The position numbers and the translations under genes are program-made. From the NCBI RefSeq assembly GCF_902712855.1, contig NZ_LR743507.1, positions 1,846,001 through 1,910,000 on the forward strand: a DNA stretch of 64,000 nt. The letters run 5' to 3'. This DNA is from Variovorax paradoxus. Lineage in GTDB: Bacteria; Pseudomonadota; Gammaproteobacteria; Burkholderiales; Burkholderiaceae_C. Below are positions 44,270 through 53,092 of this stretch, piece after piece (position 1 is the first letter of the stretch; each line of letters begins with the position of its first letter). Under the pieces are notes generated by a model. The model searched no databases, was not told where the DNA came from, and saw only the letters and a list, made by a program, of their open reading frames with translations.

Positions 44270-45472
44270 ATGAACACCCGAAAAATCAAGACCTGGGCCT
44301 GGGTGCACAAGTGGAGCAGCCTCGTTTGCACGGTATTCATGCTGCTGTTGTGCATCACGGGCCTGCCGCTCATCTTCCACCACGAGATCGGCCACCTGCT
44401 GGGCACCGAGGTCGAGGCGCCGAAGATGCCGGCGGGCACGCCGCACATCAGTCTCGACCGCGTGCTCGACATCGCGAAGGCGCAGCACCCCGACCGCGTG
44501 GTGCAGTTCGCCTCGCAGCCCGAGGACGACGACGGCCTGTGGTTCGTCACGCTCACGCCCACGCCTGCGCCCACGGACGACTTCAAGTCGGTCGCGGTCG
44601 ATTCGCGCACCGGGCAGATCCTGGCGCAGCCCAAGTTCGACGAGGGCTTCATGTATGTCATGTTCAAGCTGCACGTCGACCTGTTCGCAGGCCTGCCGGG
44701 CAAGCTGTTCCTCGGCTTCATGGGCCTGCTGCTGCTGGTGGCCGTGGTGTCGGGCGTGGTGCTGTATTCGCCGTTCATGCGCAAGCTCGACTTCGGCACG
44801 GTGCGCCGAGAAAAGCGCCCGCGCCTGAAGTGGCTCGACCTGCACAACCTGCTGGGCATCGTCACGCTGGTGTGGGTGTTCGTGGTGGGCGCCACCGGCA
44901 TGATCAACACCTGGGCCGACCTGCTCATCAAGTACTGGCAGTACGACCAGCTCAGCGCGCTCCTCACGCCCTACAAGAACGAGCCGGTCGTGGCCGTCAG
45001 CGAGCGCGGCTCGGTGCAGCGCTCGATGGAGGCGGCGCTGCAGCACTCGCCGGGCATGAAGCTGTCGTTCATCGCGTTCCCCGGCACCTCGTTCTCGAGC
45101 CCGCACCACACCACCTTCTTCGTGCGCGGCAGCGAGCCGTTCACCTCGAAGCTCTTCCAGCCGGTGCTGGTCGACGCCAAGACGACGGAGGTCACGGCAT
45201 CGCCGAAGCTGCCGTGGTATCTCACGGCGCTGCTGGTGTCGCAGCCGCTGCACTTCGGCGACTACGGCGGCATGCCCATGCAGATCATCTGGGCGCTGCT
45301 CGACATCGCGACCATCATCGTGCTGGGCAGCGGCCTGTACCTGTGGCTGAAACGGGGCAACACGGTGCCCGCGGCCAGCAAGGTGAAGCCGAAGCCCGCC
45401 GCGCATGAGCCGGCCGAGATTTCCGGCAGCCCGCAACCCGAGCCGGCACCGGCCATGAAAGTACAGGCATGA
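44270..45472 (+). CDS. PepSY-associated transmembrane protein
   Basis: This 400-residue inner-membrane protein has four main hydrophobic segments (about residues 18-36, 150-168, 199-217 and 340-358) around a periplasmic PepSY region. Conserved WVHKWSSLVCTVF at the start and LHNLLGIVTLVWVF near residue 191 match the PiuB-like family. Relatives accompany TonB-dependent siderophore receptors and may reduce or release iron. It overlaps the following small gene and precedes a TonB receptor, consistent with an iron or metal uptake unit. Confidence 0.85.
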   Translation: MNTRKIKTWAWVHKWSSLVCTVFMLLLCITGLPLIFHHEIGHLLGTEVEAPKMPAGTPHISLDRVLDIAKAQHPDRVVQFASQPEDDDGLWFVTLTPTPAPTDDFKSVAVDSRTGQILAQPKFDEGFMYVMFKLHVDLFAGLPGKLFLGFMGLLLLVAVVSGVVLYSPFMRKLDFGTVRREKRPRLKWLDLHNLLGIVTLVWVFVVGATGMINTWADLLIKYWQYDQLSALLTPYKNEPVVAVSERGSVQRSMEAALQHSPGMKLSFIAFPGTSFSSPHHTTFFVRGSEPFTSKLFQPVLVDAKTTEVTASPKLPWYLTALLVSQPLHFGDYGGMPMQIIWALLDIATIIVLGSGLYLWLKRGNTVPAASKVKPKPAAHEPAEISGSPQPEPAPAMKVQA

Positions 45473-45669
45473 AGGATCAGCACCATCCACACCAGGGCTT
45501 CTGGCGCATGTGGGGATGGCCGATCGTCCTGGGCCTGCTGACCACCTTCGGGCTGATCTCGGCGCTCTTCAGCGACGGTGGTCTGGGCGACATCCTGGCG
45601 TGGATCACGCTCGGTATCCCGGTCGTCGTGTGCGTCTGGTTCGGCTGGCGGAAGGCCCCCGCCCGCTAG
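45469..45669 (+). CDS. Small membrane protein
   Basis: This 66-residue protein has two hydrophobic helices (about residues 18-35 and 41-58) and a His-rich N terminus (KDQHHPHQGF). The ATG overlaps the upstream TGA (ATGA). Similar small proteins are commonly encoded next to PepSY membrane proteins, but I do not recognise a named family. Confidence 0.75.
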   Translation: MKDQHHPHQGFWRMWGWPIVLGLLTTFGLISALFSDGGLGDILAWITLGIPVVVCVWFGWRKAPAR

Positions 45670-45731
45670 TTTTCCCTGAGCGTCGCGCCATCGCGACACG
45701 AACAGCACCGCACCGACGCAGAATCGGCGCG

Positions 45732-47870
45732 ATGAACCTCGCTCCCGTGACCGCCGCCTGCCTGTTGGCGCTGGGCCTGCCGCTGGGCGCGCAAGCCCAG
45801 ACGGCGCCCCAGGCCGATCCCGACGCCGGCAGCCCGCGCCTGCGCGAGGTCACCGTCTCGACGCCGCGCGGCGATGTCACGCCCTTCAACGTGCCGGGCT
45901 CGGTCGACCGCGTCGACGGCAACGAGATGCGCGACAGCCGGCTGCAGGTCAACCTGTCCGAAGGCCTCGGCGCGGTGCCGGGCCTGCAGGTGCAGAACCG
46001 GCTCAACTACGCGCAGGACCTGCAGCTCTCGGTGCGCGGCTTCGGCGCGCGCTCGACCTTCGGCGTGCGCGGCGTGCGGCTGTATGTCGACGGCATCCCG
46101 GCCACCCTGCCCGACGGGCAGGGACAGACCTCCAACATCGACATCGGCTCCCTCGACCGCGTGGAGGTCCTGCGCGGACCGTTCTCCGCGCTGTACGGCA
46201 ACTCGTCGGGCGGCGTGCTGCAGGCCTTCACCGCCTCGGGCGAGGGGCGACCCCGGCTGTCGTATTCGCTGGCGGGCGGCAGCTTCGGCACCTGGCGGCA
46301 GTCGCTGCAATTGAGCGGGGCGCAGGGCGCCGTCGACTACCTGCTCGGCGCGAGCCGCTTCCGCACCGACGGCTGGCGCGAGCACAGCGCCGCGCGGCGG
46401 GACATCGCCAACGGCAAGCTGGGCATCGCGCTGGACAACGGCGACAGGTTGACGCTCGTCATGAACAGCGTGCGCATCGACGCGCAGGACCCGCTGGGCC
46501 TCACCGCCGACCAGCTCGCGCTGGCCCCGCGGCTTGCGCCGCTGGCCACGCAGTACGACACGCGCAAGACCGTCGAGCAGACGCAGGCCGGGTTGCTCTA
46601 CGAAAGGCGCATCGACGCGGAGCAGGGGCTGCGCCTGATGGTCTACGGCGGCGAGCGCAAGACCACGCAGTACCAGTCGATCCCGCCGTCGGCGCAGCAG
46701 AACCCGCTGCACGCGGGCGGCGTGATCGACCTGTCGAGGCAGTACGGCGGCATCGACGTCCGCTGGAATGCGTCGCTCACGCTGGCCGACCGGCCCTTCG
46801 ACGTGGTGGCGGGCCTGGGCTACGACAGCCTGCGCGAAAAGCGCAAGGGCTACGAGAACTACGTCGGTGCCGTCTCCAACCCGGTGTTCGGCGTGCAGGG
46901 CCGGCTGCGGCGCAACGAGCTCAACGAAGTGTGGAACCTCGACCCCTACGCGCAAGCCACGTGGCGCTTCGCCGACCGCTGGACGCTGGAGGCCGGCGTG
47001 CGCCGCAGCAGCGTGCACTTCGACTCGCAGGACCGCTACATCGTCGGCACCAACCGCGACGACAGCGGCAGCGCGCGCTACGGCAGGACCTTGCCCGTGG
47101 CCTCGCTGCGCTACCAGGCCACGCCCGACCTGTCGCTGTACGGTTCCATCGGCCGCGGCTTCGAGACGCCCACGCTCAACGAGCTCTCGTACCGTGCGAA
47201 CGGCGCGAGCGGCCTGAACTTTGCGCTTCGGCCCTCGGTGAACGACAGCGCCGAGGTCGGCGCCAAGGCCCGGCTGGCGGGCGGCCTGCTGACGGCGGCA
47301 CTGTTCCAGACCCGCACGCGCGACGAGATCGTGACGGCCACCAACGTCGGCGGCCGGGCCACGTTCCAGAACGCGGGACGCACGAAGCGCAACGGCTTCG
47401 AACTGGGCTGGCAGCACGAGACGGCCGATCATTGGCGCACCCAGCTGGCCTACACCTGGCTCGATGCCACGTACCGCGACGCGTTCTGTTCGCCGTCGCC
47501 ATGCGCCACAGGCAACGCAGTGGCCGCAGGCAATCGCATTCCCGGCATCGCGCGGCAGTCGTTGTTCGCATCCGTGGGCTGGGTGCCGCCCGAAGGTTTC
47601 CGTGCGGGGGTGGAGATGCGCGCGCTGGGCCGCATCCAGGCCAACGACGTCAACACGGCCGCGGCCGCCGGCTATGCCGTCGCTGCGGTGTATGCCGGCT
47701 ATGTGAAGAAGTGGGAGCGCTGGGAGTTCAACGCCTTCGCGCGAATCGACAACCTGTTCGACCGGCGCTACGTGGGGTCGGTGATCGTCAATGAAGGCAA
47801 TGGCCGCTACTACGAGCCTGCGGCAGGACGGAACTGGACTTTGGGGTTGAGCGGCGCCTATCGGTTCTGA
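45732..47870 (+). CDS. TonB-dependent outer-membrane receptor
   Basis: This 712-residue receptor has a signal peptide ending AQAQ near residue 22, a TonB-box-like REVTVSTPRG, a plug domain (LSVRGFGARSTFGVRGVRLY; DRVEVLRGPFSALYGNSSGG) and a 22-strand-type barrel ending in GLSGAYRF with the terminal aromatic residue. The plug resembles FecA/ferric-siderophore receptors. It should import an iron chelate or similar ligand with energy from TonB. It is the third gene of a probably Fur-controlled operon. Confidence 0.93.
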   Translation: MNLAPVTAACLLALGLPLGAQAQTAPQADPDAGSPRLREVTVSTPRGDVTPFNVPGSVDRVDGNEMRDSRLQVNLSEGLGAVPGLQVQNRLNYAQDLQLSVRGFGARSTFGVRGVRLYVDGIPATLPDGQGQTSNIDIGSLDRVEVLRGPFSALYGNSSGGVLQAFTASGEGRPRLSYSLAGGSFGTWRQSLQLSGAQGAVDYLLGASRFRTDGWREHSAARRDIANGKLGIALDNGDRLTLVMNSVRIDAQDPLGLTADQLALAPRLAPLATQYDTRKTVEQTQAGLLYERRIDAEQGLRLMVYGGERKTTQYQSIPPSAQQNPLHAGGVIDLSRQYGGIDVRWNASLTLADRPFDVVAGLGYDSLREKRKGYENYVGAVSNPVFGVQGRLRRNELNEVWNLDPYAQATWRFADRWTLEAGVRRSSVHFDSQDRYIVGTNRDDSGSARYGRTLPVASLRYQATPDLSLYGSIGRGFETPTLNELSYRANGASGLNFALRPSVNDSAEVGAKARLAGGLLTAALFQTRTRDEIVTATNVGGRATFQNAGRTKRNGFELGWQHETADHWRTQLAYTWLDATYRDAFCSPSPCATGNAVAAGNRIPGIARQSLFASVGWVPPEGFRAGVEMRALGRIQANDVNTAAAAGYAVAAVYAGYVKKWERWEFNAFARIDNLFDRRYVGSVIVNEGNGRYYEPAAGRNWTLGLSGAYRF

Positions 47871-47985
47871 CCTGCACCGGTTCGTGTGTCGCAGCCATCC
47901 GTGATTGCGATCACATCGACGGGTACCTCGCACCTTGGACGCGTAATCGGCGGCCTGGGTACCCACCCCGAACAACGGCAACCCA

Positions 47986-48017
47986 AAAGAAACGGCGGGA
48001 ACATCCCGCCGTTTTTC
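47986..48017 (+). terminator. Bidirectional Rho-independent terminator
   Basis: AACGGCGGGA (47991-48000), loop ACA and TCCCGCCGTT (48004-48013) are followed by TTT and preceded by an A-rich stretch. It separates the TonB receptor (+) from the convergent ABC permease (-). Confidence 0.88.
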
Positions 48018-48038
48018 ATCGCATTGCCAACGCCGCCG

Positions 48039-48965
48039 TCAGAACGCAGCAGGCCGCCACTTGAGCAGGCGCTTCTCGAGCGAACTGAGCAGGAAATCGG
48101 CAGCCAGCGCCACCACGGCCAGCACGATCATCGCCGCGAACACGCCGCTCGCGTTGAACGCGCCCTGCGCCGTCGAGATCAGCAGGCCGATGCCTTCCTT
48201 GGCGCCGAGGAACTCGCCCACCACCGCACCGACCAGCGCGAAGCCGAAGCTCACGTGCAGGCTCGCCAGGATCCACGACATGGCCGAGGGAATGACCACC
48301 GACATCGTCACCTGCCGCGGCGAGGCGCCGAGGATCTGTGCGTTCGCGATCATGTACTTGTCGGCTTCGCGCACACCCTGGAAGGCGTTGCCGAAGACCA
48401 CGAAGAACACCATCACCACCGCCAGCGCCACCTTCGAGGCCATGCCCAGGCCGAGCGCGATCACGAAGATCGAGCCGAGCACCACGCGCGGGATCGAGTT
48501 GGCGATCTGGATGTAGAGGCTGAACACGTCCGACAGCAGCTTGTTGCGGCCCAGCACGATGCCGCACAGCACGCCGGCGATCGAGCCGATGAGGAAGCCG
48601 ATGACGGTTTCTTCCAGCGTCACCGCGACCTGCATCCACAGCGAGCCTTGCGAGGTGCCGTCGCGCATCCATTCCACGAGCTGGTCGTAGATCATCGAAG
48701 GCATCGAATAGAAGAACGGGTCGATCCACTTCAGCCGCGCCGCGATCTCCCAGCCGCCGAGCGCCACCACCAGCACCACCAGGCGCAGCGCGATGATCAT
48801 GCGGCGACGGCCGCGGATGGCCGCCTGCGCGACTTCGGATTCGCGCGCCAGCGCGGCGTCGCTGAGCGACGAGGGCAGCACGGCCGCCGAGGGAGTGGTG
48901 GAGGGCGTCATGGTCTTCGTCGTTGCTGTGGGTGTCGCTGTGGTCGTCGTTGCAGCGGCGTTCAT
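48039..48965 (-). CDS. NitT/TauT-type ABC transporter permease
   Basis: This 308-residue protein has a Thr/Ala-rich N terminus, then six membrane segments and the SsuC/TauC pattern, with the EAA-like loop around ADKYMIANAQILGASPRQV near residue 205. The ATG at 48965 overlaps the stop of the ATPase gene (ATGA). A later ATG at 48911 would drop the low-complexity start. It forms the membrane channel for the following two components; the substrate may be a sulfonate, nitrile, pyrimidine precursor or other small organic compound. Confidence 0.88.
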   Translation of the reverse strand: MNAAATTTTATPTATTKTMTPSTTPSAAVLPSSLSDAALARESEVAQAAIRGRRRMIIALRLVVLVVALGGWEIAARLKWIDPFFYSMPSMIYDQLVEWMRDGTSQGSLWMQVAVTLEETVIGFLIGSIAGVLCGIVLGRNKLLSDVFSLYIQIANSIPRVVLGSIFVIALGLGMASKVALAVVMVFFVVFGNAFQGVREADKYMIANAQILGASPRQVTMSVVIPSAMSWILASLHVSFGFALVGAVVGEFLGAKEGIGLLISTAQGAFNASGVFAAMIVLAVVALAADFLLSSLEKRLLKWRPAAF

Positions 48966-49780
48966 TGGATGACCACCTCTTCGCGCAGGTCGTCCCAGAT
49001 GTGCTTCGAGAGCTCGATGAACTGCCTGTCGTAGCGCACCTGCGACATCACGCGCGGGCGCGGCAGGTCGATCTCGTACACGCGCTTGAGCGTGGCCGGG
49101 CGCGCCGAGAGCACGAACACGCGGTCGGCCAGCGCAATGGCCTCTTCCAGGTCGTGCGTGACGAACACCACGCTGCCGCCGTTGCCCGACCACAGCTGCA
49201 GCAGCTCGTCCTGCATGAGCGTGCGCGTCTGCATGTCGAGCGCGGAGAAGGGCTCGTCCATCAGCAGGATCTCGGGGTTGTTGATGAAGGTCTGCGCCAG
49301 CGCCACGCGCTTGCGCATGCCGCCCGAGAGCTGATGCGGGTAGTGCTTGCCGAACTTGGACAGGCCCACGCGGTGGATCCATTCCTGCGCAAGCTCCATC
49401 GCTTCCTTCTTCGGCTTGCCGCGGAAGACCGGGCCGGCGGCCACGTTGTCTTCCACGCTGCGCCACGGAAACACCGCATCCGCCTGGAACACGAAGCCGA
49501 TGCGCGGGTCCACGCCCGTCACGGGCTGGCCCATCACCCGCACGTCGCCCACGGTGGGCTTGAGCAGGCCGGTGATCATGTTCAGCGTGGTCGACTTGCC
49601 GCAGCCCGTGGGCCCGACGATGGCGACGAACTCGCCGCGCGCCACCGACATGCTGAAGTTGCGCAGCGCCACGGTGGCGTTGCCGTCCTGCGAAATGAAT
49701 CGCAGCGACACGTCGTTGAAGTCGATGGCCGAGGTCACCGCGCTGCTGCCGCCGCCGGCGGGAGGAGTTCCGTTGCGCAT
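48962..49780 (-). CDS. NitT/TauT-type ABC transporter ATP-binding protein
   Basis: This ATPase has Walker A GPTGCGKST near residue 57, the signature LSGGMRKRVALAQTF, Walker B ILLMDEPFSALD and switch histidine VTHDLEEAI, the pattern of SsuB/TauB. It is 272 residues from the ATG at 49780. A GTG at 49789 would add three residues and overlap the binding-protein stop (GTGA), so it is a real alternative start. Confidence 0.92.
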   Translation of the reverse strand: MRNGTPPAGGGSSAVTSAIDFNDVSLRFISQDGNATVALRNFSMSVARGEFVAIVGPTGCGKSTTLNMITGLLKPTVGDVRVMGQPVTGVDPRIGFVFQADAVFPWRSVEDNVAAGPVFRGKPKKEAMELAQEWIHRVGLSKFGKHYPHQLSGGMRKRVALAQTFINNPEILLMDEPFSALDMQTRTLMQDELLQLWSGNGGSVVFVTHDLEEAIALADRVFVLSARPATLKRVYEIDLPRPRVMSQVRYDRQFIELSKHIWDDLREEVVIQ

Positions 49781-49785
49781 GGAGG

Positions 49786-50814
49786 TCACTTCGCCGCGAC
49801 GGACGCGCTCGCCAGGTAGGCGTTGCTGTAGGTCTTCGACAGGTCGATGTTCTTGCTCTTCACCAGGGGCTTGTAGGTGGCAAGCACCTTCAGCACGGTC
49901 TCGGGGCCGCCTGCGGGCATCTTCGCGTCGGCGGTGAACATCGGCAGCGACGCCTTCAGGGCCGTCACGTACAGCTCCTTGTCGTTGCCGTAGTAGTCGC
50001 GCGGCACCTTCTCGGCGATGTCTTCCGCGCTGTGCGTATGGATGTATTCCATGGTGCGAGCGAACGCATGCGCCAGCTTGGAGGCCTCGGCCTTGTGCGA
50101 CTCGGCCCAGGCGTTCTGCACGTACAGGCTCGCGGCGGGGTAGAGGCCGCCAAGGGCCTTCACCGTGTCGGCCTCGGTGCGCAGGTCGACCAGCACTTTG
50201 GCGTCGCCGGTCTTGATCATCTGCGACACGGTGGGCTCGGTGGTCATGCCGGCCTGGATGCGGTCCTGCTTCATGGCCGCGATGAAAGTGTTGCCGGCGC
50301 CCACGGGCAGCAGCGAATAGTCCTTCGAGGCCACGCCGGCGCGGTCGGCCAGGTAGCGCGTGAGGAAGTCGGTGGACGAGCCGAGGCCCGTCACGCCCAG
50401 GGTCTTGCCGCCCTTGGCGTCGGCCATGCTCTTGAAGCCGGCCGCGGCGGCCTTGGTGCTGACCAGCTCGACCTCGCCCGGCACCTTGCAGAAGACGGCG
50501 ATCGCCTGGATCTCCTTGCCCTTGCTCTGCAGGTCGATGGTGTGGTCGTAGAAGCCCACCACGCCCTGCACGGCACCCGCGATCAGCTGGTTCTCGGCGT
50601 CCACGCCCGCGGGCTGCGACTGCAGTTCGACGTTCAGGCCCTCGTCCTTGAAGTAGCCCAGCGCCTCGGTGAGTTTGGCCGGCAGGTAGATGATCTTGTT
50701 GATGCCGCCCACCATGATGGTGATGGGTGCGTCGGCGGCCTGCGCGAGCGGGGCGGTGGCGGCGAAGGCGGTGCAGAGCGCTGCGGCGATCAGGGTGCGG
50801 CGGGTGGCGGACAT
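49786..50814 (-). CDS. NitT/TauT-type ABC transporter substrate-binding protein
   Basis: This 342-residue periplasmic protein has a signal peptide with an Arg pair (RRTLIAAALC) ending AQA near residue 26. The NMT1/SsuA-like fold shows YLPAKLTEALGYFKDEGLNVEL near residue 43, GVTGLGSSTDF and AGMTTEPTV. It opens the transporter operon and diverges from a TctDE-like two-component system, which may regulate it. The substrate is unknown. Confidence 0.9.
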   Translation of the reverse strand: MSATRRTLIAAALCTAFAATAPLAQAADAPITIMVGGINKIIYLPAKLTEALGYFKDEGLNVELQSQPAGVDAENQLIAGAVQGVVGFYDHTIDLQSKGKEIQAIAVFCKVPGEVELVSTKAAAAGFKSMADAKGGKTLGVTGLGSSTDFLTRYLADRAGVASKDYSLLPVGAGNTFIAAMKQDRIQAGMTTEPTVSQMIKTGDAKVLVDLRTEADTVKALGGLYPAASLYVQNAWAESHKAEASKLAHAFARTMEYIHTHSAEDIAEKVPRDYYGNDKELYVTALKASLPMFTADAKMPAGGPETVLKVLATYKPLVKSKNIDLSKTYSNAYLASASVAAK

Positions 50815-50855
50815 GGTGAGCGGTGTCTCCGGTTGAGGTTGTTCGACCGGGTCAG

Positions 50856-50950
50856 TCTAGGAATCTGCATCCTTCGGGCAGCTTTCACCGGACCGCGCGA
50901 TTCCTCATGGTTATCCCTAGGCCGGCGCATAGACCGGCATGCTTCCTAGA
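50856..50950. promoter_or_regulatory. Inverted repeat pair between the transporter and two-component genes
   Basis: TCTAGGAA (50856-50863) and TTCCTAGA (50943-50950) are exact reverse complements near either end of the divergent intergenic region, with a related CCCTAGG at 50915. They may be sites for the adjacent response regulator. No binding motif is known to me for it. Confidence 0.35.
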
Positions 50951-50975
50951 ATCCACGGCCACCCAGGCCCCGCCC

Positions 50976-51650
50976 ATGAAGCTGCTGCTTATCGAAGACA
51001 ACCCGCAACTCGCGCACTGGCTCTCCAGCCTGCTGCGCGAACAGGATTTCGTGGTCGACCACGTCGCCGACGGCGAGGCCGCCGACCTCCTGCTGGCGCA
51101 GGCGGCCTACGACGTGGTGCTGCTCGACCTGAACATTCCGGGCCTGCCCGGCAAGGCCGTGCTGCGCCGGCTGCGCGAGCGCGGCGACACGGTGCCGGTG
51201 ATCATCCTCACGGCCACCGCGTCGCTCGACCAGAAGGTGCTGTGCCTGGAGATCGGCGCCGACGACTACCTGGTGAAGCCCTTCGAGATCCGCGAACTGG
51301 TGGCGCGCATCAAGGTGCTGGTGCGCCGGCAGATGCCGGGCAAGGCCAACGACATCGCCTGCGGCGACCTGCGCTACGACCTGCGCACGCGCCAGTTCAC
51401 GCTGACAGGCGAAGAATTGGCGCTGCCGCCGCGCGAGCGCACGCTGCTGGAGACGCTGGTGCTGAAGGCGGGCAGCACCGTCTCGAAGCAGGCGCTGATC
51501 GATGCGATCTTCGGACTCGACGACGAGCCCAGCGCGGACGCGGTGGACATCTACATCCACCGGCTGCGCAAGAAGCTGGAGCAGAGCCAGGCCACGATCA
51601 TCACGCTGCGCGGCGTGGGCTATCTGCTGCGCACGCGCCAGGAAGACTGA
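50976..51650 (+). CDS. tctD: Response regulator, OmpR family (TctD-like)
   Basis: This 224-residue regulator has a receiver with E7-D8, acceptor D51 (VVLLDLNIPG) and lysine in DDYLVKPFE near residue 103, and an OmpR-type winged helix (LALPPRERTLLETLVL; DAVDIYIHRLRKKLE). It pairs with the kinase 14 bases downstream. The pair resembles TctD/TctE and QseB/QseC; its position divergent from the NitT-type transporter suggests that operon as target. Confidence 0.88.
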   Translation: MKLLLIEDNPQLAHWLSSLLREQDFVVDHVADGEAADLLLAQAAYDVVLLDLNIPGLPGKAVLRRLRERGDTVPVIILTATASLDQKVLCLEIGADDYLVKPFEIRELVARIKVLVRRQMPGKANDIACGDLRYDLRTRQFTLTGEELALPPRERTLLETLVLKAGSTVSKQALIDAIFGLDDEPSADAVDIYIHRLRKKLEQSQATIITLRGVGYLLRTRQED

Positions 51651-51664
51651 GAGAAGGCCGCCGG

Positions 51665-53089
51665 ATGAAGCGCGCCAGCCTCCGCCTGCGCCTCGCGCTG
51701 TGGCTGCTGCTGCCGCTGTCGGTGTTCGTCGCCATCTGCGGCTACCTCGCCTGGCGCAACGCGGCCGAGGTGGCCGACTACGTGCAGGACCACGACCTGC
51801 TTTCGTCCGCCAAGGTGCTGTCGGACCGGCTCATCTGGGAAGGCGACGACGTACAGGCCAGCGTGCCGCCCTCGGCCCTGAGCCTGTTCGTGTCGCCCGA
51901 GCGCGACCGCGTGTTCCTCAGCGTGACCGGCGCCAACGGCGAGCTGCTGGCCGGCTCGCCCGACTTTCCGCTGCCCGCCGTGCGCAAGCCCGAAGGCGTG
52001 GACCGCGCCCAGTGGTACGACACGCACTTCTCCGGCCTGCCGCTGCGCGCCGTGGTCACGACGCGTGCGATGTACGAGGCCGGGGGCGCGCGCGACATCA
52101 CCATCGCCGTCGGCAAGACCGAGGGCAGCCGCAACCACATGCTGCGCATGCTGTGGTGGCCGTCGATGGAATACCTGCTGATCGCGCTGGTGCTAGCCAT
52201 CGCACTGGCCGTGGCCGCGCTGACGCTGGAACTGCGCCCCATCGTGCGGCTCAGCCAGCAGCTCGCACAGCGCGACCCGCTGCACCTCGACCTGGTGGTG
52301 GACCCGGCCGCGCTGCACAGCGAACTGCGGCCGGTGGCCGACACCATCAACCGCTTCGTGGGCCAGCTGAAGGCGCACTCCGAGGCGCAGCGGCGCTTCA
52401 TTGCCGACGCGGCCCACCAGCTGCGCACGCCGCTCGCGATGCAGGCCACGCAGATCGAGTTCGCGCGCTACACGCGCCAGCACCGCGGCGAATGGGATAC
52501 GCGCCGCGCCGACATGGACGCGATGTGGCTCGCGATGCAGACCAGCAACCGCCGTCTCGTCGACGTGACGAACAAGCTGCTGCTGCTGGCGCAGGCCGAG
52601 CACGGCGATGCGCACACCCGGCTGGAGCGGGTCGACCTCGCGGCCGTGGCGCTGCGCTGCGTCGAGCAGCTGGCAGCGCTGGCGGACCGCCGCCGCATCG
52701 ACCTCGGGCTCGAGGCGCCCGATGCCGCTCTCGTGCTGGCGCAGCCCGCGCTGCTCGATGCGCTGGCCGGCAACCTGCTCGACAACGCGCTGCGCTACAC
52801 GCACGAAGGCGGCCGCGTGACCGTCGGTGTGAGGACGGCAGAGGATGGGGCGGTGGAACTGACGGTGGAAGACAACGGCCCGGGCATTGCGCCCGAGGTG
52901 CGCGAACGTGTGTTCGAGCGCTTCTACCGCGTGGCCCAGGACACGGAGGGAACCGGTCTGGGCCTGGCCATCGTGCGCGAGATCGCGCGGGCCTTCGATG
53001 CGAACGTGGACCTGGCAGCCAACCCGCACGAGCCGAGCGGGCTGCTGGTCAGCGTTCGCTTTCCGCCGGTGCAGGCACCGGCGGCATAG
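51665..53089 (+). CDS. tctE: Sensor histidine kinase (TctE-like)
   Basis: This 474-residue membrane kinase has helices at about residues 10-26 and 167-187 flanking a periplasmic domain of about 140 residues, then a histidine box with H251 (IADAAHQLRTPLAMQ) and an ATPase domain with NLLDNALRYT, DNGPGIAP and GTGLGLAIVREIA. N-terminal and overall layout match the TctE/QseC group. It phosphorylates the preceding regulator. Confidence 0.9.
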   Translation: MKRASLRLRLALWLLLPLSVFVAICGYLAWRNAAEVADYVQDHDLLSSAKVLSDRLIWEGDDVQASVPPSALSLFVSPERDRVFLSVTGANGELLAGSPDFPLPAVRKPEGVDRAQWYDTHFSGLPLRAVVTTRAMYEAGGARDITIAVGKTEGSRNHMLRMLWWPSMEYLLIALVLAIALAVAALTLELRPIVRLSQQLAQRDPLHLDLVVDPAALHSELRPVADTINRFVGQLKAHSEAQRRFIADAAHQLRTPLAMQATQIEFARYTRQHRGEWDTRRADMDAMWLAMQTSNRRLVDVTNKLLLLAQAEHGDAHTRLERVDLAAVALRCVEQLAALADRRRIDLGLEAPDAALVLAQPALLDALAGNLLDNALRYTHEGGRVTVGVRTAEDGAVELTVEDNGPGIAPEVRERVFERFYRVAQDTEGTGLGLAIVREIARAFDANVDLAANPHEPSGLLVSVRFPPVQAPAA

Positions 53090-53092
53090 TGC

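Noticed and set aside
47931..47965. GGGTACC repeats upstream of the terminator after the TonB receptor
   Set aside because: They are short and imperfectly placed, with no gene start nearby, so no regulatory role is supported.
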